A stretch of 64,000 bases of DNA from Ephydatia muelleri (GCA_013339895.1 JABACO010000004.1:7898085-7962084); one strand, 5' to 3'. Shown: positions 10,203 to 27,394, counted from the stretch's first letter. A program made the numbers and translations. The notes: generated by a model from the sequence alone, not told the origin.

Positions 10203-11770
10203 GAATTGTTCAGTAAAGAAGGCCTTAGAGGCTTTCCTGATGAGATGAAGATATCAGATGCACTGAATTTTGAAATCTTATAGGGGTGCCAATAGGAGAA
10301 CCAATCTTTTGTGCCAAGTCCATTGCGGAGAAAAGAGCACATGCCTCTAGGTTTTTGGCACTGCTAAAAGAAGTAGGTTCAGTTGACTCCCAAGTTGCTC
10401 TGATGTTGCTACGCCAATGCGGTGGTTTCTGTCGGATGGTCCATATTGCCAGATGCACCCCTCCTTCTGTAGCACTGGAAGGATTGCACTTATTTGATGA
10501 GGAGGTCCGCCAGACTTTTTCAGATAGCATGTGCATTGACCCATCTGATTCAGTTTGGCAGCTAAGTCTGAGCAGGGGTGGTCTGGGGCTTCGCAGTGCA
10601 TCATTACACTCATCAGCTGCATTCAGGTCTTCCTTTTCGATGTCAGGCTTTGCTACCAATACTAGTCACCATCTTCTCCGATCTTTGGACCACTTCAATG
10701 CATGTGTTTCCCCGGCAGAGGCTATTTCTATTGATGAGTTGCTTAATTCTCCAATGACCCAAAAGATGCTGTCCACTAAAATAGAGAACAAGCAGTTTCA
10801 GTTGCTTTTTGATGCCTCCTCTATTCCAAACAGGGCTCATTTAATGTCTGCTTCATCAAACCTTGCAGCTTCTTGGCTATCAGTTATACCCTCTCCAGGT
10901 CTTAACCTCCACCTTGACACAGCTGAATTCCAAACAGCCTTAAAATGGTGGCTAGGTATCGACATGTTTGGTGGTAGCAGGTGCCCATCTTGTTCAACCC
11001 AGTCATTAGATCCCTTAGGTCACCACGCCCTAACATGTAGATATAATGGGGATGTAGTGTCACGCCACAACCAACTTAGGAATACCTTTTTTGAATCCTG
11101 CAGACAGGCTGGTGTTGGTGGACAAATGGAGGTAGGAAGTGGTTTGGGGCATGATGAACGGCGCACCCGGCCAGCTGATGTCCTAGTGCCAAATTGGGAT
11201 CTGGGGAAACCTGCAGCTTTTGATCTCACTGTTGCATCACTGCTTAATCAAAGCATCCTCAATGAAGCGTGTGTGACAGCAGGATCATCTGCCCAGGTTT
11301 CCGAACAAAGGAAGCATGCCTCCAATGATGTTAAGTGCTCAGAGCTAGGCTGTATAAGGTGGCAGCTAGGTCTGGACACCTTCAACGGGTCTATGTGCCC
11401 TTTCTGTCCTGTGCCCTTACACCTAGTCACCCTGCAGTTAAGTGCAGGCATGGGAGAGACATCGTCATATGCAACAAGCATTTACGCAATGTGGTCGCCA
11501 ATCTTAGCTGCCATGCTCATCTTAGTAAATGTGCCATGGTCTCTCAAAATGTCAGGAGTTGGGGTGGACTTGTGTTCCCCTAACAGTGGGAACTGGGGTA
11601 AAGAAGCTCAAGGTGTCTTCACAAGGCTGGCCTCTCACCTTGCCATTACCTTATCCCTTCCAAAAACGTCAGTTTTGGCTGACATCTCTGGCAGGTTGAA
11701 CGTCACACTAGTCAGGTGCATTGCCAGAGCCATCCTGGCCTGGAAAGGGAGGTCCTGCCTTCCTGACTGA
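10203..11770 (+). pseudogene. LINE relic 2 with a duplicated zinc-knuckle region (copy A)
   Basis: A second, diverged, 5'-truncated LINE of the same family. It holds LGVPIGEPIFC, the CPSC...GHHALTC knuckle, RHNQLRN, and RPADVLV...AAFDLTV endonuclease-like motifs. After SELGC (about 11352) the text does not continue to the expected C-terminus but restarts at an earlier landmark (RWQLGLDTFNGSMCPFCP), partly in another frame (AVKCRHGRD at 11335-11583), before finishing NWGKEAQGVFTRLASHLA...VRCIARAIL. It is thus a mosaic of two related elements or an internal rearrangement. Two extra bases near 10279 break the frame in copy A. Confidence 0.7.
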
Positions 11771-11813
11771 GTTTACTGTACTAGTGTATGTTAGTAATTT
11801 TTAAAACTGGGAA

Positions 11814-12039
11814 ACATCGGTGCATAATCTGTGCTTTATAGTGGAAGCACCCACACACAGGTCCGTGCATACATTTATATATACATCCAGATTTGCATAC
11901 GGACAAACACTCTGGGGCTAGTGTACATATCGGTGCATAATCTGTGCTTTATAGTGGAAGCACCCACACACAGGTCCGTGCATACATTTATATATACATC
12001 CAGATTTGCATACGGACAAACACTCTGGGGCTAGTGTAC
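11814..12039. repeat. Tandem duplication, 2 x 113 bp (copy A)
   Basis: Two consecutive, nearly identical 113-bp units starting CATCGGTGCATAATCTG and ending GGGGCTAGTGTA lie just after LINE relic 2 and about 180 bp before the TMEM179-like start codon. The allele at 38229-38454 has the same two units. They may contribute to that gene's upstream region. Confidence 0.9.
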
Positions 12040-12221
12040 ATGTAGGGGTTACTGTTTTGACTGTTTCCATGAGCGGAAGTATAATGTTGATCGATCGTAC
12101 TGTATAATGCATGTTACGAAATTGAGTATAGCGGTTGCGGGGGCCGCCTCTCGGGTATGCAATTTGATACTACATATTAATTTTTGTAGTTTATTATAGT
12201 AATACAGAACATGTACTTTTA

Positions 12222-13416
12222 ATGATGGCCAACACTTTTGTGCAGCGATTGAAATCGTTAAACACATTGCTACTCGGAGGCTTCTTTCTCCTACTTTTGT
12301 GCTCATCTATTGCGTTAGGAGCCTTTGCCTACCTCCAAAATACTATTCAGTCACACACAGTGTACACCAATGACACGTTGGGACACTGCATCCTATACGC
12401 AGACTCATTGTCAACTGTCAACGGTACAAAAGTGGAGCTAAGTAGAAGCGGTGCATGTTCGTTTGCCATCTGGGGAGAAGTTACATTAGCAATTTATGCC
12501 GCTGCCGGCTTGATAATAGTCATCGGAAGGATACATGCCGCAAAGAACAACAAAATGTAAGTTGGTTCTGATCAAATTATGCACTTCAGAACAGCCCAAC
12601 GATCGTATATTCTGTAGAGCCATCGGAATTATGATAATCGAAGTTGTTTTAGTTGTTGGATTCATGCTAATTGCATTCTTACTCGGACTGATTGTTGCAA
12701 GTGGACTTGCGGATACCTGTAACGATCTAAGTTACCAATCAGCTGGGTAAGTCTTACCTGTGCGCTTTTGTACGGATGTACATTTGGTGCCATTTCATCA
12801 AACAGGACCTCTGGTACAGGCTGCTCGAGGTATGTTGTTCCCGACGAGGATAGTCCCGTTATTTTTTTCCATCATATCGCAACGTCAGTGGTAAGCTAAC
12901 GCTGAGGTTGCGTTATTATCTGAGTAATAGATTCTAGTTGTCGTAATTTATTGTGGCTAGTAATTATGAGGGTGGTAGTGTTGGCTATGTTATAAATGTG
13001 ATGTTATGGTTACAACTTAAGACAACAAAACAATACATATGATATAATAACATAAGCGCACTAACATAACATGATGCAATATTCTCTACATATACGTAAG
13101 TGATCATTTTATACCTGATTGTTTCTGATATAATGAATACATTACATGCAAGCAATAATCTGTATAGCCACATGTTAATAATAGCCATATTCATATTGTG
13201 AACATATCAATGTGTGCTTTTGTATTTGCTCTGGAAACAACACTTCGTTTGACATCATGCAAATATCTTATCCAGGTATGTATTTGGTTAGGATTCCTTG
13301 ATCTGCTGGCTACTTTAGTGATCTACATGGTGATGTTAGTCTCTCAATGCTGTCGAAGGCGTACCAGCCAACTGAGGCCCTGGGATGACAATGATGACCC
13401 TATGTTGCCTTTGTAG
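12222..13416 (+). CDS. TMEM179: TMEM179-like four-pass membrane protein (copy A)
   Basis: Four exons: 12222-12556, 12618-12746, 12806-12890 and 13276-13416. All junctions are GT-AG and in phase, giving 229 residues, close to the roughly 230 of TMEM179 proteins. Four hydrophobic segments are at about residues 15-38, 83-103, 114-140 and 184-206. The first extracellular/lumenal loop has GHCILYADS, an NGT glycosylation site and a second Cys (SGACSFAIWGE), matching the Cys-spaced first loop of TMEM179; a second Cys pair lies in the other loop (ADTCNDL and GTGCSR). The C-terminus is acidic (WDDNDDPMLPL). The start is the first of two adjacent ATGs. Function is unknown for the family. The family call rests on layout and short motifs; another MARVEL-like tetraspan is possible. 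The stop lies 62 bp from the NSUN6 stop on the other strand. Confidence 0.7.
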
Positions 13417-13478
13417 TATTTTCAACAAGATGAATGCAATTGTTTCATTTTAATACTGCATGTGTGACAATGAATACT

Positions 13479-17255
<3,777 letters not shown>

Positions 17256-17319
17256 CTTCGTAAGTGCTAACACAGACATATATAAGCATTAGTACTATAT
17301 TTTAAAAAGCTATTACCTG

Positions 17320-17532
17320 CTATTTGTCAGCAGTGAAGTGCGTTTCCCCTGTAACAGTTGTTATGGACTTTTTCTTCAGTTTATCTTCTCTTCGCTTGTC
17401 GAGGTAAGGCTTAGCTGCGATGAATATACCCGCCTGAAGCAATATGACGCCAAGCCAAAGTCCAGAGATGACTATACTGCGTCGAATTCGCTTTTGCAAA
17501 GTTGGGTCCAGATGTTCAAAGCGATCAGACAT
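17320..17532 (-). CDS. 70-aa single-pass membrane protein (copy A)
   Basis: A single-exon ORF starting MSDRFEHLDPTLQKRIRRS, with one hydrophobic segment at about residues 20-40 (SGLWLGVILLQAGIFIAA) followed by a strongly basic tail (KPYLDKRREDKLKKKS). There is no signal peptide, so a type II or tail-anchored small membrane protein, for example of mitochondria or ER, is plausible. I do not recognise the family. It is identical in both alleles, which supports coding. The stop is only 64 bp upstream of the NSUN6 ATG on the same strand, so the two may share a transcript or the downstream promoter lies inside this ORF. Confidence 0.6.
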   Translation of the reverse strand: MSDRFEHLDPTLQKRIRRSIVISGLWLGVILLQAGIFIAAKPYLDKRREDKLKKKSITTVTGETHFTADK

Positions 17533-17755
17533 CTCATGGACGTTAATTAATGCGTGCTAGTTATTTACATATCGATCGTGTTCAATTCCTCGTACCCATA
17601 CATGTAGTACATGTATCAATTCTTAATTCTTATGGGACGGTATTTGTTTCTTTGCATGGTGCTATATGGAGTTGTACATATTGTATTTTAGGAACACGCT
17701 GTATTATGTTTATGTCCTAAATTGTCTATAATTTTAAGGTAATAATAATAATAGC

Positions 17756-18064
17756 ATGAAGAGAATGGATAAGAATATCTATTCCAGCAAGAGTCTTATA
17801 TACTTAAGGCATGGGTTTAAGGGTTCCATCCCACAATGTTGTGCCATGCATTTAGTTGTTGTCATGAGCAGTTGTCAGATGGCTGGATGCTCCATGTGTA
17901 GGCAATACGACCACAACCATGCTGACTTGGGTAGCACACCAGTCACTGTTCAGCTGGAAGCTGTGGTTCCCAGAGCAACAACACCTGATGATATCTGGTA
18001 TGATGGGTATTCCCAACCAATAGTGCAAGCCAGTGAGGAACAAGATGATCGAGTTAACAACTGA
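17756..18064 (+). other. Unassigned 102-codon ORF (copy A)
   Basis: An open frame between VPS41 and the 70-aa ORF, on the opposite strand. The text (HLVVVMSSCQMAGCSMCRQYDHNHADLG then TTPDDIWYDGY, split here) has Cys pairs and an acidic tail. Several stops follow in frame, with similar-quality sequence to about 18230, which suggests a decayed transposon ORF rather than a gene. The identical allele is at 44100-44408. I cannot name it. Confidence 0.3.
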
Positions 18065-18345
18065 TCACTAGTTGCTGAGGGAGAACAAGCTGGCAAGCTG
18101 GAGCTGAGAATCAAGAGCTACTCCTATTGCGGCCCTTCTCACTGCCAACAATCTTGTCAATGACCTTCCTCCGGATCCTGAACCCACACTTCAGAAATGA
18201 ACTAACCAACAGGAAGGAAGTGTGGCATTCTGAATTAGTGCACTATATGTACAGATTTTATGTGCATTGAAATGAGAAATAATATATTATTAAAATAACA
18301 GGCACAGCACACAAACAGTTGTCCAATGCATCATTATTAGTGTGT

Positions 18346-21300
18346 TCACAGTGACTTGTGGGTAGAGCCTTCACTTCGCTTTGATCGAATACCAGCAAAG
18401 CAGTAACGACATATGAACTGGAAACAAGACAAGTTACATCTAATGATCGTAATGTCAAATTTGTCATCAAAATTACCACATCCTTGATGACTTCCCTATC
18501 CTTCATGGATACTAGATCTTTCTCGATTGTTGTAATTTTTGCACTGGCACAGCGATTGTGGTAAACATGTCCACAGAAGAAGATGAGATAGTCTGTCACT
18601 TCCTCTGTAATGCAATAGACAGCTTACTGGCTGCTACAAAATTATACAGATCACTTTACCATTTTCCATAACTTTATCACCACAACCCCTGCACAAAGCA
18701 TCAGCTATGAGTAGGAGAAAATGGAGTATTAGTAGGACTGCCATCATGGGAAATATGTATCCACGACCACTTTTTGGTTATTCAACTATTTGGCCAAACA
18801 TTTCATCTTCAGTATTGGATTTTCACATTCCAAAGTGTTTTGCCAACATGCACTGCCAATTCTTTCTACATAAAAGATAATTCTGAGATAAAATACATAT
18901 TCCCTATAACTGGGACCTAATAGCTTTGTACTCTCAACTGTCCGTATAACAGTAGTGGATTTCAAATTATGAGTCACAACGAGACTAGAGATGTCATTGC
19001 AGATTTGCAGCCATTCTACACTCAGCCATAGCATGCATATGTGGCTCTCCACTCCATCTTTTGTTAATCCATAAATAATAAACTTGACCCTTGCCTGTAC
19101 TGAAAGCAGAGTACATGTAGTCAATATATGAGATGTATACACCTCATACAAAGAATAATTAACTACATAATTTTTTCTCTTTAAAATCATTAAAAACACA
19201 CACTCTAATTGTTTCATTTTGCTGAATCTGATAATGAAAATGAAATATTCCTATCAGTATCTTTAACAGATGGGATGGAATTGTGTAAATTAGCACAGTT
19301 TTGAACTTGAATGCCTAACAATAACTGGAACAAAAAATATAGACTCCCTACTCAATTTCAGGTTAGGTTGGAATTTGAACATTCCAGTTCTGATATTTGT
19401 TACTCAATTCTATTCTAAAAATAATAATATGAATATTCAAACTTTGTCTGAATCCACTGAACATACCATCAACACATACTGCTTTGGTCTGCATTTTATG
19501 CAATTTTGTCATCAAGCTCTGGCTGTAGGGATAGACAAGAAAATACGAAATGATTTGAAATGGCAACAGCAATCACATTGATTCCTGTTTGTTGAATTTG
19601 AAGTGTATATTATAACAATGATAGCAATAACTAATAATGTTAACATTAAGTGCAGTTTGGTGTTTGAACTTGTTAAATGTTGATGAAATTGACTGAGGGC
19701 AGATACACAATATGGAATGGGATGTGTTGGGTACAAGTTCAGGGTTTCCCCAGAATTGAATGAGAGTATACATATATTATGCACGTACTCTTGTTTCGAC
19801 TTTGTGTACAATATGCAATGATTTAATGCATATTGTCCTTTTCCCCGAAACAACAATCACACCCACATGTTATGCGATCACTGTGAGTGTGTGTGCTTCT
19901 GTTTATATTGTGCGCAGAGTTCATACATGAAAATGAATGCATGAGAACAGTAGCATTTGGAATATTCTTATACATAAATGTAATGTGTACACTGGTACAT
20001 GCCTTCATGAGTAGCCTTTTAATGCGCTGGTACAAACTGAATCAGGTTAGAATACTACCACACTATCGCCTAAATGCTGCTAATATATTGTCTGAATGTG
20101 CTGGCATACCTGTCCTTTACCAGAATTTTCTTGCAGCCTTCAGTCAAGTTAACCTGCGAAAGAGGGTTATCATGTCAAATTGGATGTGCAAATTATATAA
20201 ATATTGCAATTGACAGGATGCAACCCTTGTTTAGTATTGAACTTATCAGCAGCTATGACTAACTCTACAAATGGAGGGTGCTGATCTGGGAGGGGACAAC
20301 CTCTAACCAATGACCTGTCAACAAGAATTTTGGAATTGAGGTGGCTATGACAAAAAAATAAATAAATAAATGCTCAAAATTCCATAAGCCACCCACAACC
20401 AAGTAATAAAATTGCTCTAGTACACGGACAATATATTTATGTAGAACTCTAAAGAAATAAAGAAAAATCCCTAAACTCCAAAAAAGATTGATTGGATTAT
20501 GATTAGGATTATGTCATTTTCAGTTTAGTTCGATACGTCATGCTAATTAAATCAGTTTGTGTAGTTTCAATTGCAGCTATTAATTCTATGTCTTTAAAAC
20601 TACAACCAGTAAATTTCTTGTGTTTGTGCATGTACCATGTGTAGAAAGTCGAGATGTAGAGACAATTAGAGTACCCTAGCTCACCTGGACACTGAAGTCC
20701 TGTAAAAGTTTCACTAGGCAACTCCCCAGTTCAGGAATATTTGCACCATTAGGGATTTTCTATAGGTTTTGAAAATAGAAAACAGTAAATTCATATGTAC
20801 TTAAAATGATATGCTATGTTGTGATACATTAATGCATATGCATACCAAACTGGTGTGGTACACACGCACCTGGATCAATACAGTTGGATCAATGTGAGTT
20901 CCAACACTTTTAAGCAGGCCAGTTATGAATTCTGCAAGATAACATAAATGTATTCATGTAAATATTGAATCTATCAGTCCTATGACATTGTAGTAGCGTC
21001 AGTTATGAATGGTAAAACACACAAGAAACAACAAAGGAAACCAAAAATACTGTCAACCAGTGATGACCAATGAAGGTCCAGCTCTTGATATGATGATTAA
21101 TTTTAAATAAAAGTAATACACATATGTATTCAACCACACAGACACTATAGGTGATCAAAAAAAGGAGCATTTAGCAATTTGAATTGTTGGCGCAAATAGG
21201 ACCTAACATATGTTTTTGCAACTGTCCAGTATAAGCAAAAGCAACGTGACACTTGAGCCGAGTTGTATGGCTAATTAATAATGTAGCACCTTACAACTTC

Positions 21301-24300
21301 ATGGCTTTCTGTGTGTAAGGAATTGTTGTAGGACATTCCCTACTTCCAGAATATGAAAAATAAAAATCTTGAAACACATGCGTTGGGTCCCTTTTTGGAT
21401 GCAACAACCCCAATTACATGGTTTTAGCAGTGATGAAAATTATATGATAATTAAATTTGGCAGTTATATAGTTCATAACTAGCAGTTGTCATAAATTATT
21501 AATGTGTAACGGACTGATGGAACTTAAGCACACTAGGTCATTCTACGCTTAGTTGTGAGGTCTTGCATGCAGCCTTTTCTGCAGCATAACCTATATACAC
21601 TAATAAGATATGGAAAATCCAGTCTGTTAGTGATGGTCCTCATTTTATTAGTCTTTGAACTTTGACCTTTTGGGGCTCATTAAGAATGTGATGTTCCAGC
21701 TGGACCACCCCCATTGCTCTGCATCAATATACATGAACTGTGAACCTCACATTACATTACTGGGCTTGTTGCATGTACATCAATAATGGCGGGTCAAAGA
21801 TGGCTGTATCAGGTTCAAAATTTTGTTTTGGCAAAACCCTGTTGCAATTTTTCTTCAAAAAAAAAAACTGCTTATGTCATGATCTTGCACATATAGGAAT
21901 TTAAAATAAGAAATGTTTAGCAATGCTCATTAATTCTCTAAATTGATTCAACTTCTTATACACAACAACTCACAGTGAGTACATGATTTACATGTACACT
22001 GTACCTGATGTCTTTTCAGGATGTTTGACAGACTCATTTATGAGCAATTCCCAGAGCTCTTCGTCCTTCTGTTCAGTTGCAAACTGAATAGCCTAAACAG
22101 ACATAAAATGATTCAATAGTAGCATAAAGTAAAATAATATAAATACACACACAAAAAAAACAAGATTCAGACTGTATCCCACAAGAAGTTGAGGCTGGGG
22201 CTGTGAAACACTTAATAGAATTGTCACAACTACATGTACATCCTTCTATTCAATGATATGCACCACAGACAAAACTTATAACGTTCGCAGTAAAATGCTC
22301 CATGCTCTATTTGCATTTTGTAGGCAAAAGGTTTTACTTTCTATGTATATATAATCAAATCACAAATATCTGTAAAAAACAAAATTGCTATCCGCATTTC
22401 AGAAACTGTGTGTGTACCTTTTCAACATCTCCAAGAGTGTTAATAATAAGCCGTAGTGCACCAATAGGATTCCCCATTTCACCCTGTAAACATTGGATGT
22501 GAATGCCTTCTCTTGATCTCAAAAATCAAACACAACTTACGTAAAATGTAGACCATCTCTTCATAGCACCTGTAGTGCTCACAATAATGCAATGCCTGAC
22601 AATAAGCAATGAAATAAAATGAGGATTTAACAATGACATGACCTACCTTTACAAGTGGAACAGCCGTGCCTGTGCGTAGAAAGCGAAGTAACTTCCCCCT
22701 GTCATATTTGGCATAAAGCTCAACTTGTCTTTCGTGATATTCAACACCAGCCTTGGAATCTTTCTCATATAAGCTATCCAGATACTGCAAGGAAAAGCAA
22801 CAATGATCCTACATAGCATTGCTGCAACATTTCATAAAAGTACTGCGATGCAAACAGTGAAAATGTCACTCATGTACATGTACATGTAATGCCAATTACT
22901 CATGCATAACAAAGTATACATGCATTGTTATTATTCAGATGTGATGTGACAAGCCTAGCATTACAGCATCCATTCGATTAATTAAGTGACTACTAATTTA
23001 AGTAAAATCACCTTGTGAAGAAACTCTTCTTTTGCATGTGATAGATCCATCTGTTGAACCACTTTACTAACCTATGAAAATCAAACAATTTTTATGTATA
23101 TTTTTCTGACACAACTGACAAATTTAATACTGCAAATAGCAGTTGAACACTAACTCAAACAGATTACAAGGCACAAATGTCTTGCTCTATATACTGCTTC
23201 ATACAATGAGCCTAGCAGTTACACACAATTCTTTACATCTTTTTTGGCACCACCACTACCTCAATACCAACTGCAGATTCATCACGTGAATATTTATTTG
23301 AGTGCAATACTTGAAAAAAAATTCATTTCTTTTGGCTATCTACTGTACAAGAACAGTAAAGGGACCACAGGTGTGCAGAACATTAGCAGCATATGTTTGT
23401 TGTTTGATCTTTCCCCTTTAAATTAATTAGTTCAGGATCATGGGGGCATGGTTGGATAAAATGCAACAGGGAATGACTTCAATAAAACAAACTGTTTGCA
23501 ATCCCTGTCAAACTTTCTATGTTTCTGCAGGGCATTTTATTATTTCAAATAAAAGCATACGCTATTAAAAAGTACATTAAGTGACCACACAAAGTATGTG
23601 AGCTACTTCAACCCTTTGTCGCCAATTGGTTTATACAAGCAGTACTGCTTATTTACAGTGTACATGTCTCTAATTCAAAGGAAGTAAAGCAGATATAATT
23701 GACACAAATATACTGAACATGCTATGAATAAAAAATTAATTGCAACTATACCTGAAATATTAAGGTTGAATTCTACCTCATAGGTAAGTTAATTAACTCA
23801 CTGGAAGTTTTTCATGCCATTCAATCAAAAGCTTGACAGTTGACTGCATGGATGCAACCATGGGAACGTACATGTAGATATATTCAGTGTGCAATGTGTA
23901 ATACTTACCTCTGCACTGAGCTCCATCAGTGGAACAAGATTGTCCAGGAGAACATTATGCAACTCCTTTGTCTGATGAGGTCAAACACAAGAGGCTCCTT
24001 CTGCCTGTCGGTGGGGTTACAGAATTACCTAATGTACACAGTACTACAACATTACATGTAGAAGTGCAGCCATGATGATAATACATAGATCCTATATAAC
24101 GTAAATCAAATCCTTGAGAGACAAAAATACATCAATTAACATATTGCATTTGTTGCATATACAGGCTGTCGAACAATGAAAGTAATGATACAAATCCACA
24201 GTAGTTATATTAGTGGTATTAATACTTCATCAACAAATACATGTAGGAATTTTTTTTAGGTTTCTAAAATTACTCTGGTACAGTCCCCAGCATAACTGCC

Positions 24301-26234
24301 CTTACTTGACACTTTGGGATTATTTACTTGGTGGAGGGTGACGGGCAATTTGTGCGAACACTAAAGCTGCATTCACCAGAACAGAATCAACAGTGGACAT
24401 CTTGAGACTCAAGAGACACGTTGAACCACCACTCCAGGAATATGGATACAATTGTACAGTACATGGTGTCCCACAATTAAGGAAAACTCCTTAAAAATAA
24501 ATCCAGCTTGCTTAATTAACTTTCAATTATTATATTATTGATAGTAGTTTGGGAAGAAATTATGACATAACAAATAATAAATCAAAAATTAAATCTACTA
24601 ATTATGGTATCCTGCTTATAAGTTCTATTAAATTGCAGCCAGATAGTTGTTATAAATTCAAACCATTCACTCCATAAAGATAGCCAATTTTCTATCTCGA
24701 TTAATTGGGCAAATTTTCCTATCCACAGCATATAGATTGATTATGCTGTACATTGTCCCATATATATAGTGAGTACAAATATATTTTGAATGGACTTCAT
24801 AAACGTTCACAACCTAGAAATTTACATGTGCATATATGTTAAGATGGAAATCACTAGATACATCTATGACACCCATTTGATTCAGCTGAACTGCTCAAGA
24901 AGAAAATATTCACAGGGAGCTATAACGTACTAAGAGTATATAGTTTAAAAAATCAAGGCATAAAATACATGGTATATTTTTGGAGGAGTATCCATAACAA
25001 TATTAAACTTGTAATTTAGGAGGAAAAGCCCAAATTGCGGTCTCATAATCACTAAAATATATGTTACCCACTCTAACATTATTTTACGATAATGTGGGCC
25101 TTACACATGCAGAAGTGTGTATTAGATGCCAACACAACAATAAACTATTATATATTAAACAGATACTTATGTTAGGTAAGGCTATTGTTAACTGCTTGAA
25201 ATACCTTCAAGACTGGTTGATATCTATATTCTGTACAATGTATTAACCCAACACGATCAATTCATGCATGAACATAGTAGTACCCACTGGAGATATATCT
25301 TCAAAGCATCCTCGATCTTTCCTTCATTTGAGTACCTGTAAGGCAGATGTGAAGTAAGTAAAACACATAGCAGAACAACAAGTAACATACAGAAGTGCTA
25401 AAACATTCAGCAGATTGGCGTTACCACGGGGAATTGATGGATGCAGCCTAGAGAAATAATATTCTCATTACTATGTAAAATATAGAAAGTTTTGATACCT
25501 TCACTGCAGTAATGATTGCATTAGCACCATAGATGCTAGAAGGCCAAGCTCGGATTAGCTTGATGAGTACCTGATGTATCTAACTTCTCATAAAATCAGA
25601 AGCTCAGAGATAACTTTTATACCTGGCTCTCATCTGGCTGTGTTGTGTCCTCTGGAGGTCCATTCACAGCTTTGCTCAAAAAGCTATTCAAGACTAATTC
25701 ATACAGAGCCGGATGGAGCACTGGGTTCTTTGTTGGAATGAACGGGTGTGTATAGACTAAAGTGTGCATACAAATATGAAAATAGGTAAATGTTTTAAAA
25801 GCTTCCATTGTACCATCAATTGGTCATTTTTCATGAAGCTCATCACCACTTGTTCCCACACATTCTTGTCATCTGCACCCAAAAACTGTGGCATTTTCTA
25901 GAAGGCAAAAAATGTTAAATTCTGTGTACACACATGGGCAAACTGAACTTACATTGCGCTTCAGAGAACTTATTGCTCTTGATGATGGTGGTATATATAT
26001 TGTACACCAATTTCCTAGTTAAGAAGGAAAGTGTTATGGTACATGTATCAACACTACCGGGATACACTGCAACATCTTGCCATCAATGACCTAATTTAAT
26101 TCATTAAACTTTGTAGTCAATAGTACATGTACATGTACTGTATATCCTAAGTAGGAGGTTCCATACAGCTTACGTGAGCTTTTCCACGAGCAATATCTCT
26201 CGAAATCTTGGATTCTCTGATACTGCAATGCTGC
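18346..26234 (-). CDS. VPS41: VPS41, 3' part (copy A, multiple frameshifts)
   Basis: Exons on the minus strand: 26234-26174, 26014-25953, 25897-25814, 25756-25623, 25570-25499, 25447-25391, 25335-25288, 24004-23909, 23843-23802, 23071-23012, 22784-22647, 22595-22541, 22483-22418, 22092-22005, 20931-20870, 20759-20685, 20153-20110, 19522-19467, 18704-18660, 18604-18477 and 18417-18346. Upstream exons are lost at the gap. The repeat-helical part (YAKYDRGKLLRFLR) and the C-terminal RING (CRGCGD, CGHVYHNRC, ICRYC) identify VPS41. At least seven exons carry indels relative to copy B (for example an extra C at about 22483, a missing T near 23968, an extra C near 25432, two extra bases near 25750, a missing C near 25893). 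Copy A cannot encode the protein as written; sequence error is more likely than gene loss. Confidence 0.93.
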
Positions 26235-26394
26235 CTAAAAGACACTTGTAATTGTAAGCTGTATATGTAAAAGTACCATAGGATGTTTTATTGCACAGCA
26301 TTTTACATTTCTACATTTTAATATTGCACTGAAATTGAATACAAAATAAATGAATATAGGTTAACCGACAACTGTGTGAGGAAAACAAGAATTC

Positions 26395-27394
26395 NNNNNN
26401 NNNNNNNNNNNNNNNNNNNNNNNNNNNNNNNNNNNNNNNNNNNNNNNNNNNNNNNNNNNNNNNNNNNNNNNNNNNNNNNNNNNNNNNNNNNNNNNNNNNN
26501 NNNNNNNNNNNNNNNNNNNNNNNNNNNNNNNNNNNNNNNNNNNNNNNNNNNNNNNNNNNNNNNNNNNNNNNNNNNNNNNNNNNNNNNNNNNNNNNNNNNN
26601 NNNNNNNNNNNNNNNNNNNNNNNNNNNNNNNNNNNNNNNNNNNNNNNNNNNNNNNNNNNNNNNNNNNNNNNNNNNNNNNNNNNNNNNNNNNNNNNNNNNN
26701 NNNNNNNNNNNNNNNNNNNNNNNNNNNNNNNNNNNNNNNNNNNNNNNNNNNNNNNNNNNNNNNNNNNNNNNNNNNNNNNNNNNNNNNNNNNNNNNNNNNN
26801 NNNNNNNNNNNNNNNNNNNNNNNNNNNNNNNNNNNNNNNNNNNNNNNNNNNNNNNNNNNNNNNNNNNNNNNNNNNNNNNNNNNNNNNNNNNNNNNNNNNN
26901 NNNNNNNNNNNNNNNNNNNNNNNNNNNNNNNNNNNNNNNNNNNNNNNNNNNNNNNNNNNNNNNNNNNNNNNNNNNNNNNNNNNNNNNNNNNNNNNNNNNN
27001 NNNNNNNNNNNNNNNNNNNNNNNNNNNNNNNNNNNNNNNNNNNNNNNNNNNNNNNNNNNNNNNNNNNNNNNNNNNNNNNNNNNNNNNNNNNNNNNNNNNN
27101 NNNNNNNNNNNNNNNNNNNNNNNNNNNNNNNNNNNNNNNNNNNNNNNNNNNNNNNNNNNNNNNNNNNNNNNNNNNNNNNNNNNNNNNNNNNNNNNNNNNN
27201 NNNNNNNNNNNNNNNNNNNNNNNNNNNNNNNNNNNNNNNNNNNNNNNNNNNNNNNNNNNNNNNNNNNNNNNNNNNNNNNNNNNNNNNNNNNNNNNNNNNN
27301 NNNNNNNNNNNNNNNNNNNNNNNNNNNNNNNNNNNNNNNNNNNNNNNNNNNNNNNNNNNNNNNNNNNNNNNNNNNNNNNNNNNNNNNNNNNNNN
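26395..27394. other. Assembly gap of 1000 Ns
   Basis: Exactly 1000 N characters join two contigs. The round length indicates a placeholder rather than a measured gap. The left contig ends in GAATTC; the first bases of the right contig match position 999 of the left contig, so the join does not represent a true downstream continuation. Any open frame across the Ns is meaningless. Confidence 0.98.

Noticed and set aside
12806..12829. A 24-base microexon in the TMEM179-like gene
   Set aside because: Using the GTATGT donor at 12830 leads to a stop in exon 4; the GTAAGC donor at 12891 gives an open, in-phase 85-base exon.
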